The notes: generated by a model not told the origin, from the letters alone. Numbered from the stretch's first letter, positions 14,867 through 24,348 are shown. The stretch is DNA of 35,555 nt from Flavobacteriales bacterium (GCA_002737105.1 NSHO01000004.1:1-35555); one strand, 5' to 3'. Translations and numbers: made by a program.

Positions 14867-16966
14867 TTATATTTTTTTGATTCCCATATTGAACAACGTA
14901 AATACTTGCATATCTACATTTTCTTGAATGGTTGCTGCTACTGATTTTCCTGCTCCATGCCCTGCGTTTACTTCAATACGAATTAAAACTGGATTGTCTC
15001 CAGATTGTTTCGCTTGTAACTCGGCTGCAAACTTGAAACTATGCGCTGGCACTACACGGTCGTCATGATCGCCAGTAGTAACTAAAGTAGCAGGATATTT
15101 TGTTCCCGCTTTTACATTATGTACAGGCGAATACCCATTAATGTATTCAAACATTTCGGCACTTTGGTCAGCTGTTCCATAGTCGTAAGCCCAACCAGCA
15201 CCAGCTGTAAATGTGTGATAACGTAACATGTCTAAAACACCAACTGCAGGTAATGCAACCTTTATTAAATCAGGGCGTTGCGTCATTACAGCACCTACTA
15301 ATAATCCACCATTAGAACCGCCTTTTATAGCTAAATAATCAGATGAGGTATAGTTATCTTTGATTAGATAATCGGCTGCAGCAATGAAATCATCAAATAC
15401 GTTTTGTTTTTTAAATTGGGTTCCGGCATCGTGCCATTCTTTGCCATATTCGCCACCTCCACGTAAATTCGCGACAGCGTAAATCCCACCGTTTTCTAAC
15501 CAAACTGCATTTGAAATACTAAATGCAGGAGTTAAACTTACATTAAATCCACCATAACCATATAAAATTGTAGGGTTTTTCCCGTTTAACGAAGTTCCTT
15601 TTTTATAGGTAATAATCATCGGAACTTTTGTACCATCTTTAGAGGTATAAAATACTTGTTTCGATTCGTAATTTGCCGAATTGAAATCTACTTTAGGTTT
15701 TTGATATATTTGAGATTTTCCAGTTTTTGGATCAAATGTATAAATGGTGTTTGGCGTTACATAATTCGTAAACGAAAAATATAATGTAGTTTCTTTTTCT
15801 TTTCCGCCAAACCCTCCAGCCGATCCAACACCTGGTAATTCAATATCTCTAACTAATTTTCCGTTGTAATCATATTGTTTGATGAACGAAACAGCGTCTT
15901 TCATATAACTTGCAAAAATATAACCACTTCCCGTGTTAGGCGACAATACATTTTTGGTTTCTGCGATGCAATCTTTCCAATTTTCTTTAGCCGGATTTGC
16001 TAAATCAAAAGTCACCAAGCGTTTGTTTGGCGCTTTATAATTGGTTACTAAATAAATTTTCGATCCTTTGTTGTCTAAAACATCATTGTCGTTTTCGTAA
16101 TTATCAATTAATGTTACGATTTTACTATTTAGTTTTGATAAATCTAAGTAATACAACTCGTTTCCAGAGGTTGAATTTGCAGCAGTAATAAATAAATAGT
16201 TTTCATCTTCCGAAACACCACCACCAACATACCTTCTTTTTACATCGCCACCATAAATTAATTTATCTGTTTTTTGCGAAGTGTTTAATTTGTGGTAATA
16301 CAATTTGTGTTGGTCGGTTTTTGCCGATAATTCACTTCCTAAAGGTTTGTCATAACTTGAATAGTAAAAGCCTTCGTTTTTGTACCAAGACACGCCACTA
16401 AACTTTACATCTACAATCGTATCGCTAATAATTTTTTTAGTTTTAGCTTCCATTACGATGACTTTACGCCAATCGCTTCCTCCTTCAGAAATAGAATAAG
16501 CTACTAAACTTCCGTCTTTACTAAAGTTAATTCCGCCAAGCGAAGTCGTACCGTCTTTAGAAAAGGTATTTGGATCTAAAAAAAGTTCTTCTTTTCCATT
16601 TTTATCTTTTCGATACAACACCGATTGATTTTGAAGCCCATTATTTTTATAATAATAGGTGAAATCACCTTCTTTAAATGGCGCCGAAATTTTTTCATAA
16701 TTCCATAATTGCTCCATTCTGGTTTTTAGCTGATTTAGGTAAGGAATTTGGGCTAAATAATCATAGGTTACTACATTTTGAGCTTTTACCCAAGCTTCGG
16801 TTTCGGCACTTCGGTCGTCTTCTAACCAACGATAAGGGTCGTTACTGTTTTTACCAAAATAGGTGTCAACGTGGTCGATTTTTTTCGTTTCAGGATAGGT
16901 GATTTTATTTTGAGCCATACTACCGAATGAGAAAATTAAAGTTGTAAAAATAAATATTGCTTTCAT
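14867..16966 (-). CDS. Secreted prolyl oligopeptidase (S9A family)
   Basis: Serine peptidase cutting after proline in short peptides, probably in the periplasm. The start is set at ATG 16966 (699 residues), giving a clean signal peptide MKAIFIFTTLIFSFGSMAQ. A longer frame from a TTG at 17035 would have to read through the preceding gene's terminator and this gene's own promoter box, so it is rejected. After the N-terminal YPETKK, DPYRWLEDD follows as in the S9A family, then a seven-bladed propeller region, then the alpha/beta hydrolase domain. The catalytic residues are Ser about 551 (GGSNGGLLVG), Asp about 635-637 (GDHDDRVVP) and His about 670 (NAGHGAG). Length matches the family (about 700). 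It is transcribed alone. Confidence 0.95.
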   Translation of the reverse strand: MKAIFIFTTLIFSFGSMAQNKITYPETKKIDHVDTYFGKNSNDPYRWLEDDRSAETEAWVKAQNVVTYDYLAQIPYLNQLKTRMEQLWNYEKISAPFKEGDFTYYYKNNGLQNQSVLYRKDKNGKEELFLDPNTFSKDGTTSLGGINFSKDGSLVAYSISEGGSDWRKVIVMEAKTKKIISDTIVDVKFSGVSWYKNEGFYYSSYDKPLGSELSAKTDQHKLYYHKLNTSQKTDKLIYGGDVKRRYVGGGVSEDENYLFITAANSTSGNELYYLDLSKLNSKIVTLIDNYENDNDVLDNKGSKIYLVTNYKAPNKRLVTFDLANPAKENWKDCIAETKNVLSPNTGSGYIFASYMKDAVSFIKQYDYNGKLVRDIELPGVGSAGGFGGKEKETTLYFSFTNYVTPNTIYTFDPKTGKSQIYQKPKVDFNSANYESKQVFYTSKDGTKVPMIITYKKGTSLNGKNPTILYGYGGFNVSLTPAFSISNAVWLENGGIYAVANLRGGGEYGKEWHDAGTQFKKQNVFDDFIAAADYLIKDNYTSSDYLAIKGGSNGGLLVGAVMTQRPDLIKVALPAVGVLDMLRYHTFTAGAGWAYDYGTADQSAEMFEYINGYSPVHNVKAGTKYPATLVTTGDHDDRVVPAHSFKFAAELQAKQSGDNPVLIRIEVNAGHGAGKSVAATIQENVDMQVFTLFNMGIKKI

Positions 16967-16988
16967 ATTTTTATTTTTTATTAAGTTA

Positions 16989-16996
16989 CAAATATA
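16989..16996 (-). promoter_or_regulatory. -7 element of the prolyl oligopeptidase gene, abutting the upstream terminator
   Basis: TATATTTG on the minus strand (16996-16989) lies 22 bases before the ATG. It directly continues the T-run of the preceding gene's terminator, so its -33 region would fall inside that hairpin. No -33 TTG is present. Confidence 0.45.
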
Positions 16997-17019
16997 AAAA
17001 ATCCCGAATAAATTCGGGA
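16997..17019 (-). terminator. Rho-independent terminator after the 186-residue lipoprotein gene
   Basis: TCCCGAA (17002-17008) pairs with TTCGGGA (17013-17019) around TAAA. On the minus strand it is followed by TTTTTATA. It starts 19 bases after the lipoprotein stop codon at 17038. Confidence 0.85.
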
Positions 17020-17037
17020 CTTTTACACTAAACAATA

Positions 17038-17598
17038 TTATTGTATTGTGATTGGTAAAGTTACCTCAGCATCGGTACTCCCGCCTGCATTGGCAATATT
17101 TCCAGAAGCTACACCGGGGGCGGATTTACTTGGCAAATGTCTCAAAGTAACAACTAAATTCCCTGTTCCCGCAGCATTAGTTTGATAAGTAAAACCTAAA
17201 CCAACTGGTTTATTATTTGAATCGTTATCCGTATATGTAATTGTACCTAATCCAGATGATAACTGATAAAAAATTTGATGGTCTTCGTCTTCTGCTAAAA
17301 TCTCTTCGGTAATGTTATCTGCTGGATTTACACTTTCATTTAAAAATTGTATGGAACCCACATAGGTAGTATTCGCAATTAAATTTCCAACTCCAGTCAC
17401 AACTGGCGCATTTGGTCCATCTCCATCTAAATCTTTAGATTGTAAAACAATAGAATTACTACCATTAGTTAAAGTTACTTTTACCGTTGTAATTAATTCT
17501 TCTTCATTAGTAACTGGTGGCACAACGACCTCATCATTGTTACATGAAATTACTAATAATCCTAATAAAGCTAAACTGACATTTTTTAAATTTTTCAT
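17038..17598 (-). CDS. Small lipoprotein next to a TonB-dependent receptor
   Basis: A 186-residue lipoprotein of unknown function. The signal ends LLVISC with Cys19 as the lipid site. The mature part is acidic and beta-rich with an Asp-rich stretch, KDLDGDGPNAP (near 55-65), a central EDEDHQIFYQL (near 104-114) and a C-terminal G-N-I-A-N-A-G-G stretch. It starts 8 bases after the stop of the receptor gene and ends at a terminator, so it is the last gene of the asd/receptor run. A surface or periplasmic accessory that delivers substrate to the receptor is the obvious guess. The acidic and His residues would suit a metal or metal-complex ligand, but nothing in the sequence proves it. Confidence 0.8.
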   Translation of the reverse strand: MKNLKNVSLALLGLLVISCNNDEVVVPPVTNEEELITTVKVTLTNGSNSIVLQSKDLDGDGPNAPVVTGVGNLIANTTYVGSIQFLNESVNPADNITEEILAEDEDHQIFYQLSSGLGTITYTDNDSNNKPVGLGFTYQTNAAGTGNLVVTLRHLPSKSAPGVASGNIANAGGSTDAEVTLPITIQ

Positions 17599-17606
17599 AA
17601 TTTGTT

Positions 17607-19985
17607 TTAATAATTAAATTTTATTTGTACTTGAAAATTTCTACCCATTTCGTCAACAAAAAAACGTTGTCTATTTAGGTAATCTCTATACGCTTCGTTT
17701 GTTAAATTATCTATACTAAATGCGATAACTAAATTGGTTTTTTTAGAGGTTTCAAATTGTATTTCCGAATAAAAATGCCATAAATTATAACCTTTTGGCG
17801 GTTCACTAATAGGAACTTCTATAGCAACTAATTGATTATTTTGAATAATATTAGCTGAAAAATTATAATTAGGAAATTGATTTTGAGTAAAAACCCATTC
17901 ATTTTTTACTTCCGCTTTAAAATTGCACCAATTTTTTTCATGCCATTTGAAACCATTCATAATTTTTAAAGGTGGCACATCTATTAAATGTTTGTGGTTA
18001 GATGCATCCCAGCCATTCACATAGGCAGCCCCTAAATTATACGTCCATTTTTTTAAAATAACAGCATTAAAAGCAATATCTATTCCAGATAAAACAGCAT
18101 TGGTTTGTTCAAATGACCAAACAGGAAATGCACCTCTAATTGTAGTTTCAAATCCCTTAGGCTTTAAAAAAATAAAATCGTTTATAAAATTTAAATATGG
18201 ATGAATTTCAAAACCAGTTTGCTGCCAATATTTTGTAATTGTTGAGGCAATTTTAAACGATTTTTCTTGCTGAATTCTCATATCACCTAATTCAATTTGT
18301 CCGTTAGAATGATGTAAACCATCACTAAACAACTCCGAAACATTTGGATTTCTTGATGCGAAGTTCATATTAAAATACCAAACATAATTGTGATGAAACG
18401 TTTTCTTAAATCCAATATTACCAGAAAAATTAACATAATTAAATTTTGGTTTTGTGAAATACTGATTTCCTACTTCACTTTGAATAAAAGAACTAAATTC
18501 TTCATCGTAGTTGCGTTCATTCCATCTTGATTTTAAATAATATTTTGACGCTTCAATAGTACTGAAATCAAGTCTTTCGCCTAACTCAAAAACTAATGTT
18601 TCACTGAAATTATAGTTAGTAACCCCATAAAAACCAATTTCGTTCTTAGAAAAAGTTGGAATTAAAGGTCGAACACCTGTAAACGGATTAGCTTCATTAT
18701 TTTGCAAAAATAAATTCACTCCATTTTTAAGTTCAAATTTTCCTTTTTGAGTTTGAAAATCTACTTTAAAAATATGTGTTTTCAAATCTAAATCTAAAGC
18801 CGCATTGGTATTTTGACTGTTTCTTCTAACATCAAATTCTTTTCTGTTATTCCATTGAAAAGAATACACTACATCTAAACTTGAAAAATCAGTTAAAGAA
18901 ATATGATCTTGAAACTTCAAAAAATGATGTGTAGCTTCTTGTTTTGGATGCGCTAAATTATAGGTAAAGTCCTCAATAACCGCTGGTAGAAAATTCACAA
19001 TTGCATTGTACAAATCGTTAGTATTTCCAATGTGAGAAGCTTTTAAAATTCCAACTTGAGAATTATACAAACTATAATACATAGACAAAGAATGTTTTGC
19101 TAATTGATACGATAATCCACCAGAAAAATTTTGTTCTCTATTTCCTGAATTACTCAAAACATAATTTTTAGTTTCTCTGTCGCCAAAATATTTCATTGAA
19201 GCATTAAAATTCCAATTTAAACCTTTTTCTTTAGCTCGAAACAAACTAGTAGCCGCACTTCCGCCTCTTCCATTAGAATGTAACGAAAACATTGTTTTAC
19301 CAATTAACGTATCCGTTTTAATCAGATTGGGTTCTAGTAATACTACACCACCAATGGCATCACCTCCAAATTGTAATGCCGCAGCACCTTTTATAACTTT
19401 AATTTTTTGAATGGAATTGATGTCAATATTTGGAGCATGTTCGATACCCCATTGTTGATCTTCAATACGAATCCCTTGATTTAAAGTCACCACTCTATTA
19501 CTATGCAAACCATTAATAATAGGTTTTACGATTGAATTTCCTGTTTTTAAAGCACTAACACCTGCAATTTCTTTTAAGACATCACCTAAATTTTGACTAC
19601 CATATCTTTCAATAGTACTTTTTGAAATCACATTTTCTTTTTGTGATTTGGTTACATTTGAATTTTTTGATTGTATGGCAACTTCTTCAATTTGGGTTTC
19701 GTTTATTATCATAACAGCATTGATTATCAAATTACTTTTTAAAAAATACTTCTGTTTAAAAGATAAGTATCCTGAAAAAGAAAATTCAATGATATGGTTT
19801 CCTTCCTTCAAATTATAAATGGTATAATTACCATTTACATCTGTAGAAGTTGTTTTACCATGTGTGTGTACATGAATATTTTCCATTGGTTCATTAAACT
19901 TATTTACAACTTTACCAGAAACTTGAAACTGAGAGTATGCAAAAAGAGAAACCAAACCAAATAAAAAGCTAAAAATAAATCGCAT
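17607..19985 (-). CDS. TonB-dependent outer-membrane receptor with CarboxypepD_reg domain
   Basis: Outer-membrane active transporter powered by TonB. The 792-residue protein has a signal peptide (MRFIFSFLFGLVSLFAYS), a carboxypeptidase-regulatory-like beta domain (about 22-95, VSGKVVNKFNEPMENIHVHT), a linker with the possible TonB-contact EEVAIQ, and a plug (about 115-220: QNLGDVLKEIAGVSALKTG, INGLHSNRVV, IKVIKGAAALQFGGDAIGG). A 22-strand barrel should fill the rest, ending in the aromatic FQVQIKFNY. His-rich spots (HVHTHGK, EATHHF, LHHSNGQ) are notable. There is no SusD partner, which argues against glycan uptake. Neighbours are a His/Cys-rich small protein upstream and a small lipoprotein downstream, favouring a metal or metal complex as substrate; this is inference. 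Confidence 0.92.
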   Translation of the reverse strand: MRFIFSFLFGLVSLFAYSQFQVSGKVVNKFNEPMENIHVHTHGKTTSTDVNGNYTIYNLKEGNHIIEFSFSGYLSFKQKYFLKSNLIINAVMIINETQIEEVAIQSKNSNVTKSQKENVISKSTIERYGSQNLGDVLKEIAGVSALKTGNSIVKPIINGLHSNRVVTLNQGIRIEDQQWGIEHAPNIDINSIQKIKVIKGAAALQFGGDAIGGVVLLEPNLIKTDTLIGKTMFSLHSNGRGGSAATSLFRAKEKGLNWNFNASMKYFGDRETKNYVLSNSGNREQNFSGGLSYQLAKHSLSMYYSLYNSQVGILKASHIGNTNDLYNAIVNFLPAVIEDFTYNLAHPKQEATHHFLKFQDHISLTDFSSLDVVYSFQWNNRKEFDVRRNSQNTNAALDLDLKTHIFKVDFQTQKGKFELKNGVNLFLQNNEANPFTGVRPLIPTFSKNEIGFYGVTNYNFSETLVFELGERLDFSTIEASKYYLKSRWNERNYDEEFSSFIQSEVGNQYFTKPKFNYVNFSGNIGFKKTFHHNYVWYFNMNFASRNPNVSELFSDGLHHSNGQIELGDMRIQQEKSFKIASTITKYWQQTGFEIHPYLNFINDFIFLKPKGFETTIRGAFPVWSFEQTNAVLSGIDIAFNAVILKKWTYNLGAAYVNGWDASNHKHLIDVPPLKIMNGFKWHEKNWCNFKAEVKNEWVFTQNQFPNYNFSANIIQNNQLVAIEVPISEPPKGYNLWHFYSEIQFETSKKTNLVIAFSIDNLTNEAYRDYLNRQRFFVDEMGRNFQVQIKFNY

Positions 19986-20041
19986 TTTAATAGTTTAAAT
20001 TTACAAACAAGCCCGTATAGAAAGGCTTTTATTCTAAAATA

Positions 20042-20374
20042 TTAAACTGCTGGCGGTCCTCGATAAAAAAAATATAAAAATTCATTTTCTTTTACGAAGG
20101 ATTCGTAAACAGAAGAATAATGAAAGGTATGATTTAGATTTTTAAATTCAAAAATAAAAAAAGCTTCTGCTAAAAAGGCAGCAAATTCATAATCACAAAC
20201 CGGACAATCGTTATGATTCCCTTTTGAAAAATGCGTTTTAGAAGTGTTTTCTTGAGTAACCTCATCATTCAAATGATGGGCTTCATCTGTAAAAATATGT
20301 AACGACTGATAGCATAGGGCAAAAAGTAGTGCCAATGCCATCAGAACATTATATTTTACATATTTTTTTTGCAT
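20042..20374 (-). CDS. Small membrane-anchored His/Cys-rich protein, translationally coupled to asd
   Basis: A 110-residue protein that I do not recognise with certainty. It has an N-terminal hydrophobic segment (about residues 9-24), then a hydrophilic part with His26, His33, His34, His48, His54 and a C-P-V-C pair (Cys57, Cys60), and a C-terminus rich in aromatics ending RGPPAV. This layout, with a CPxC pair and a final PP, recalls DUF2946-like and related small proteins found beside copper or zinc genes; that is from memory. Its ATG overlaps the asd stop by one base (TAATG), and the TonB receptor gene follows 56 bases downstream. The likely location is the periplasmic side of the inner membrane. 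A role in metal binding or sensing is a hypothesis only. Confidence 0.75.
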   Translation of the reverse strand: MQKKYVKYNVLMALALLFALCYQSLHIFTDEAHHLNDEVTQENTSKTHFSKGNHNDCPVCDYEFAAFLAEAFFIFEFKNLNHTFHYSSVYESFVKENEFLYFFYRGPPAV

Positions 20375-21363
20375 TATACCAATTTATTTGCCACTAAATA
20401 TTCGGCTATTTGTACAGTATTTGTGGCGGCACCTTTACGTAAATTATCAGCAACAATCCACATATTTAATGTGTTTGGTTGACTTTCATCTCTACGGATT
20501 CGTCCCACAAAAACATCATCTTTACCTTCTGCGTAAAATGGCATAGGATAAGTAAATGTATCTAAATTATCTTGAACCGTGATTCCTGGTGTGTTGTGTA
20601 AAAGTGATCGCACTTCATTGATATCAAAATCGTTATGAAACTCCACATTTACCGCTTCACTATGTCCGCCTACAACTGGAATTCTTACCGCAGTTGCGGT
20701 AATACCAATGGTTTTGTCGTTTAATATTTTCTGCGTTTCACGAACCAATTTCATTTCTTCTTTGGTGTAATCATTGGTTTCAAAAACATCACATTGTGGA
20801 ATCGCATTTCTATGAATTTGGTATTTGTAAGCCATTTCGCCCTTAACGCCGGCATATTCGTTTTCTAATTGTTGCACGCCTTTTACTCCTGTTCCGGTAA
20901 TAGATTGGTATGTAGAAACGATAATACGTTTAATTTTATATTTTTTGTGCAATGGCGCTAATGCCATTACTAATTGAATCGTAGAACAATTTGCGTTTGG
21001 AATAATTTTGTCGGCTGCAGTTAAAATATCAGCATTAATTTCTGGAACAACCAGTTTCTTAGTTTCATCCATTCTCCATGCTGAAGAATTATCAATTACC
21101 GTTGTGCCAGCAGCTGCAAATTTTGGTGCCCAAGTTAATGAAGTTTCTCCACCAGCTGAAAATAATGCAATATCTGCTTTCATTTCAACTGCGGTTTGTA
21201 AACCCACAACTTTATATGTTTTCCCGTTAAATTCAATTTCTTTACCTACAGATTTTTCTGAGGCAACAGGAATTAATTCCGTTATAGGAAAATTTCTCTC
21301 TTTTAATATTTGAAGCATTACTTCTCCTACCATTCCAGTGGCTCCAACAACGGCTACTTTCAT
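20374..21363 (-). CDS. asd: Aspartate-semialdehyde dehydrogenase
   Basis: Makes aspartate semialdehyde from aspartyl phosphate with NADPH, feeding lysine/diaminopimelate, methionine and threonine synthesis in the cytoplasm. The 329-residue protein has the NADP fold VAVVGATGMVGEVMLQIL (3-20), the catalytic Cys126 in NANCSTIQ, GTGVKGVQQLENE and the VVGGHSEAVNVEF stretch with the catalytic-base His. Length and motifs match the bacterial enzyme. Its stop codon overlaps the start of a small His/Cys-rich gene, an odd partner for a housekeeping amino-acid enzyme. A -7 element lies at 21384-21391. Confidence 0.97.
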   Translation of the reverse strand: MKVAVVGATGMVGEVMLQILKERNFPITELIPVASEKSVGKEIEFNGKTYKVVGLQTAVEMKADIALFSAGGETSLTWAPKFAAAGTTVIDNSSAWRMDETKKLVVPEINADILTAADKIIPNANCSTIQLVMALAPLHKKYKIKRIIVSTYQSITGTGVKGVQQLENEYAGVKGEMAYKYQIHRNAIPQCDVFETNDYTKEEMKLVRETQKILNDKTIGITATAVRIPVVGGHSEAVNVEFHNDFDINEVRSLLHNTPGITVQDNLDTFTYPMPFYAEGKDDVFVGRIRRDESQPNTLNMWIVADNLRKGAATNTVQIAEYLVANKLV

Positions 21364-21383
21364 TTGTTTATTTGTTTAAAATG

Positions 21384-21391
21384 CAAAATTA
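21384..21391 (-). promoter_or_regulatory. -7 element of asd
   Basis: TAATTTTG on the minus strand (21391-21384) matches TAnnTTTG, 20 bases before the ATG at 21363. No convincing -33 TTG was found at the expected distance. Confidence 0.45.
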
Positions 21392-21406
21392 AAAAATAAA
21401 CACTTA

Positions 21407-21440
21407 AAAACATAGTTTTCTCTTTTTTAGAAAAAACTAT
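21407..21440 (-). terminator. Probable terminator of the TlpA-type gene
   Basis: ATAGTTTT (21412-21419) pairs with AAAACTAT (21433-21440), extended by TCT/AGA after one mismatch; on the minus strand it is followed by GTTTTTAAG. The stem is AT-rich, so termination may be partial. Confidence 0.55.
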
Positions 21441-21461
21441 ATCAATATGTGTTCAGAAAAT

Positions 21462-22457
21462 TTATTTTACTAACGAATCTAATAAAGTGACTAATTCAGG
21501 TGACGAAGGTCTTGGTGCATCAGCGTTTACAATTTTCCCTTCCGGACTAATTAATATAAATCTTGGAATTCCGTCTATTTTATAACCTTTTACAAAATCT
21601 GATTTCCAATCTTTATCTGCTAATAATTGAATACCTCCTAAGTTTTTTTCTGTTACAAATTTGCTCCATTTTTCTCTGTCTTTAATTACATCAATAGAAA
21701 TACTTACAAATTCGATGTTTTTCCCGTGATAGGCAACTTCTGTTTTTTGTAAAAAAGGAATCTCCTGACGACATGGTCCACACCAAGTTGCCCAAACATC
21801 TACATATACATATTTCCCTTTTAAATCTTCTAAAGAAGTAACACCACCTTTATGGTTTTCATACTTAAATGTTGGTAAAGCCGTTCCGTTTAATTTTTTT
21901 AATTCAAAAGCACCAGATAAATATTGAATCATACCTTTCATGCCATTTTCAACATCTCCTTTGTATTTAGCTACAAAACCAGCATCTAAATCTTGAGGCA
22001 TAGCAGCAAAAATAGTTTCTTTGTATTTGGCTACTTCCGCAGTTAAAGTTTCTAAGTTTTCCGCTTTCATCAATGGTTCAATAGCAGATTGATCTTGTTG
22101 TTTTAGCATTTCAGCAGCTAAAAACATATTTTCCTTTGCTCCTTTTCCTTTAAAGGAAATGGTGTTGTCAAAATCTTTATAATCTAAAGTTACTTCTAAA
22201 TCTGAAGTGTTAGTTAGATACAAATCGCCATATTGATCAGCAACTTCAAGTTTAAACATGCCGTCTGTAACATTAAAAGTTGCCTTAAAATCGCCTTTTT
22301 TATCCGCCACAATCATTTGATTAAAACCTCTTGATTTTATATAAATGGTATCTGATGGTTTATTTGCAATTTTAGCTGAAAATTTAACTTGAGCACTTGC
22401 TGTTAAAGAAAAAACACCTGCTACAACGCCTAATAAAAATGTTTTGTGGTTTGTCAT
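21462..22457 (-). CDS. TlpA-type thioredoxin-fold protein with N-terminal DUF4369-like domain
   Basis: A secreted thiol-disulfide protein of 331 residues. The signal peptide is MTNHKTFLLGVVAGVFSLTASAQ without a lipobox cysteine. Residues about 24-105 form a beta-rich domain (KFSAKIANKPSDTIYIKSRG, an FKATFNV stretch, LEVTLDYKDFDNTISFKGKG) like the DUF4369 domains that precede TlpA modules in Bacteroidetes. A helical linker (110-185) leads to the thioredoxin domain (about 193-331) with VDVWATWCGPCRQEIPFLQK (active-site Cys226 and Cys229) and the cis-proline region DGIPRFILIS. A reductase role in the periplasm, possibly for cytochrome or other exported thiols, is expected. The gene is divergent from aspS. 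Confidence 0.92.
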   Translation of the reverse strand: MTNHKTFLLGVVAGVFSLTASAQVKFSAKIANKPSDTIYIKSRGFNQMIVADKKGDFKATFNVTDGMFKLEVADQYGDLYLTNTSDLEVTLDYKDFDNTISFKGKGAKENMFLAAEMLKQQDQSAIEPLMKAENLETLTAEVAKYKETIFAAMPQDLDAGFVAKYKGDVENGMKGMIQYLSGAFELKKLNGTALPTFKYENHKGGVTSLEDLKGKYVYVDVWATWCGPCRQEIPFLQKTEVAYHGKNIEFVSISIDVIKDREKWSKFVTEKNLGGIQLLADKDWKSDFVKGYKIDGIPRFILISPEGKIVNADAPRPSSPELVTLLDSLVK

Positions 22458-22482
22458 TTTGAGAAATTTAATTTATAATGTG

Positions 22483-22515
22483 TAAATATAACAGAATTAA
22501 AAAAATAAATTACAA
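22483..22515 (-). promoter_or_regulatory. Possible promoter of the TlpA-type gene
   Basis: On the minus strand TTG (22515-22513), 22 bases, then TATATTTA (22490-22483), one base off the -7 consensus, ending 26 bases before the ATG. A weak match. Confidence 0.35.
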
Positions 22516-22568
22516 AAAAAATGTTAAGATTATTAATTGTTAAACTAAAATAAAATTTAAAATTATTA

Positions 22569-22576
22569 TACTTTTG
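22569..22576 (+). promoter_or_regulatory. -7 element of aspS
   Basis: TACTTTTG (22569-22576) fits TAnnTTTG, 17 bases before the ATG at 22593. The nearest upstream TTG (22537-22539) is 29 bases away, too far for a normal -33 box. Confidence 0.45.
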
Positions 22577-22592
22577 CAAAAAACAAATACTA

Positions 22593-24347
22593 ATGTATAG
22601 AAGTCATAATTGTGGTGAACTTAACGCCAAACATATAAATCAGGAAGTTACGTTAGCGGGTTGGGTTCAAAAAACGCGTGATAAAGGTTTTATGATTTGG
22701 ATTGATTTGCGAGACCGATATGGAATTACGCAATTAATTTTAGACGAAACCAGAACGGACAAAGCCATTTTTGATTCCGCAAAATCTTTAGGGCGCGAAT
22801 TTGTGGTTCAAGTAAAAGGAACTGTTATAGAAAGAGAATCTAAAAATAAAAATATTCCAACGGGTGACATTGAAATTTTAGTTACTGAATTGACTATTCT
22901 AAACGACTCATTAACTCCGCCATTCACCATTGAAGATGAAACAGACGGTGGTGAAGATATCCGAATGAAATACCGTTATTTAGATATTCGTAGAAATCCA
23001 GTTAAAAATAGTTTGATATTCCGACATAAAGTAGCACAAGAAGTAAGAAATTATTTGTCTAATCAAGGATTTTGCGAAGTAGAAACACCTTATTTAATCA
23101 AATCTACCCCAGAAGGAGCACGCGATTTTGTAGTGCCAAGTAGAATGAACGAAGGACAATTTTATGCATTGCCACAATCGCCACAAACATTCAAACAATT
23201 ATTGATGGTGGGCGGAATGGACAAGTATTTTCAAATTGTAAAATGCTTCCGTGATGAAGACTTACGCGCAGATAGACAACCAGAATTTACACAAATTGAC
23301 TGCGAAATGGCCTTTGTAGAACAAGAAGATATTTTAAATCAATTTGAAGGCTTAACACGTCATTTACTTAAAGAAGTAAAAGGTGTTGAAATAGATAAAT
23401 TTCCTCGTATTACTTACGATTACGCTATGAAAACGTACGGAAATGACAAACCAGATATTCGTTTTGGAATGGAATTTGGCGAGTTAAACGAAGTAACAAA
23501 ATACAAGGAATTTCCAGTATTTAATGCTGCAGAATTTGTAGTTGGCATCGCAGCTCCAGGTTGCGCCGCTTTCACAAGAAAAGAAATCGATGCGTTAATT
23601 GATTGGGTAAAACGCCCACAAATTGGCGCAACCGGAATGATTTATTGTAAATACGAGTTAGACGGAAGTTTAAAATCATCTGTAGATAAATTTTTCGATC
23701 AAGAAGATTTAAAAAAATGGGCAGAAATTACTGGAGCGAAACCTGGCGATATGATTTTTGTTTTATGTGGAAATACCGACAAAACAAGAACTCAACTTTC
23801 TGCATTGCGAATGGAATTAGCAACGCGTTTAGGTTTAAGAAATCCTGATGAATTTGCGCCACTTTGGGTTTTAGATTTTCCATTATTAGAATGGGATGAA
23901 GAAACCGAAAGATTTCATGCGATGCACCATCCATTTACTTCTCCAAAACCAGAAGACATGCATTTAATTACTACCGAACCAGGAAAAATTAGAGCCAATG
24001 CCTACGACATGGTCTTGAACGGAAACGAAATTGGTGGAGGATCTATTCGTATTCATGATAGGAATTTACAAGAACGAATGTTTGAATTATTAGGATTTAC
24101 AAAAGAAGAAGCGGAAAACCAATTTGGATTTCTATTAAATGCCTTTCAATATGGTGCACCACCTCACGGCGGCTTGGCTTTTGGATTAGACAGATTAGTA
24201 GCAATCCTTGGCGGTCAAGAAACTATTAGAGATTTTATTGCCTTCCCAAAAAATAATTCTGGAAGAGATGTAATGATTGATGCGCCGTCTAAAATTGATG
24301 ATAAACAACTGGAAGAATTGAGTATAAAAATAAATTTTTCAAAATAA
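22593..24347 (+). CDS. aspS: Aspartate--tRNA ligase
   Basis: Charges tRNA-Asp in the cytoplasm; class II synthetase of bacterial type. The 584-residue protein has the N-terminal OB-fold anticodon domain ([20 protein letters not shown], then [20 protein letters not shown]), motif 1 region around [16 protein letters not shown], motif 2 [18 protein letters not shown] (near 217-234), the bacterial GAD insertion domain (about 295-415) and motif 3 [13 protein letters not shown] (near 527-539). Length fits the roughly 585-590 of bacterial AspRS. Whether it is specific for tRNA-Asp or also charges tRNA-Asn cannot be decided here. Confidence 0.98.
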   Translation: MYRSHNCGELNAKHINQEVTLAGWVQKTRDKGFMIWIDLRDRYGITQLILDETRTDKAIFDSAKSLGREFVVQVKGTVIERESKNKNIPTGDIEILVTELTILNDSLTPPFTIEDETDGGEDIRMKYRYLDIRRNPVKNSLIFRHKVAQEVRNYLSNQGFCEVETPYLIKSTPEGARDFVVPSRMNEGQFYALPQSPQTFKQLLMVGGMDKYFQIVKCFRDEDLRADRQPEFTQIDCEMAFVEQEDILNQFEGLTRHLLKEVKGVEIDKFPRITYDYAMKTYGNDKPDIRFGMEFGELNEVTKYKEFPVFNAAEFVVGIAAPGCAAFTRKEIDALIDWVKRPQIGATGMIYCKYELDGSLKSSVDKFFDQEDLKKWAEITGAKPGDMIFVLCGNTDKTRTQLSALRMELATRLGLRNPDEFAPLWVLDFPLLEWDEETERFHAMHHPFTSPKPEDMHLITTEPGKIRANAYDMVLNGNEIGGGSIRIHDRNLQERMFELLGFTKEEAENQFGFLLNAFQYGAPPHGGLAFGLDRLVAILGGQETIRDFIAFPKNNSGRDVMIDAPSKIDDKQLEELSIKINFSK

Positions 24348-24348
24348 A

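Noticed and set aside
16966..17035. 23-residue N-terminal extension of the prolyl oligopeptidase from TTG 17035
   Set aside because: It would be translated from a terminator hairpin and a promoter box, and it hides the clean signal peptide that starts at ATG 16966.
19997..20030. Short hairpin (AAGCC/GGCTT) between the small His/Cys-rich gene and the TonB receptor gene
   Set aside because: Only a 5-bp stem with no T-run, so it is too weak to call as a terminator or attenuator.
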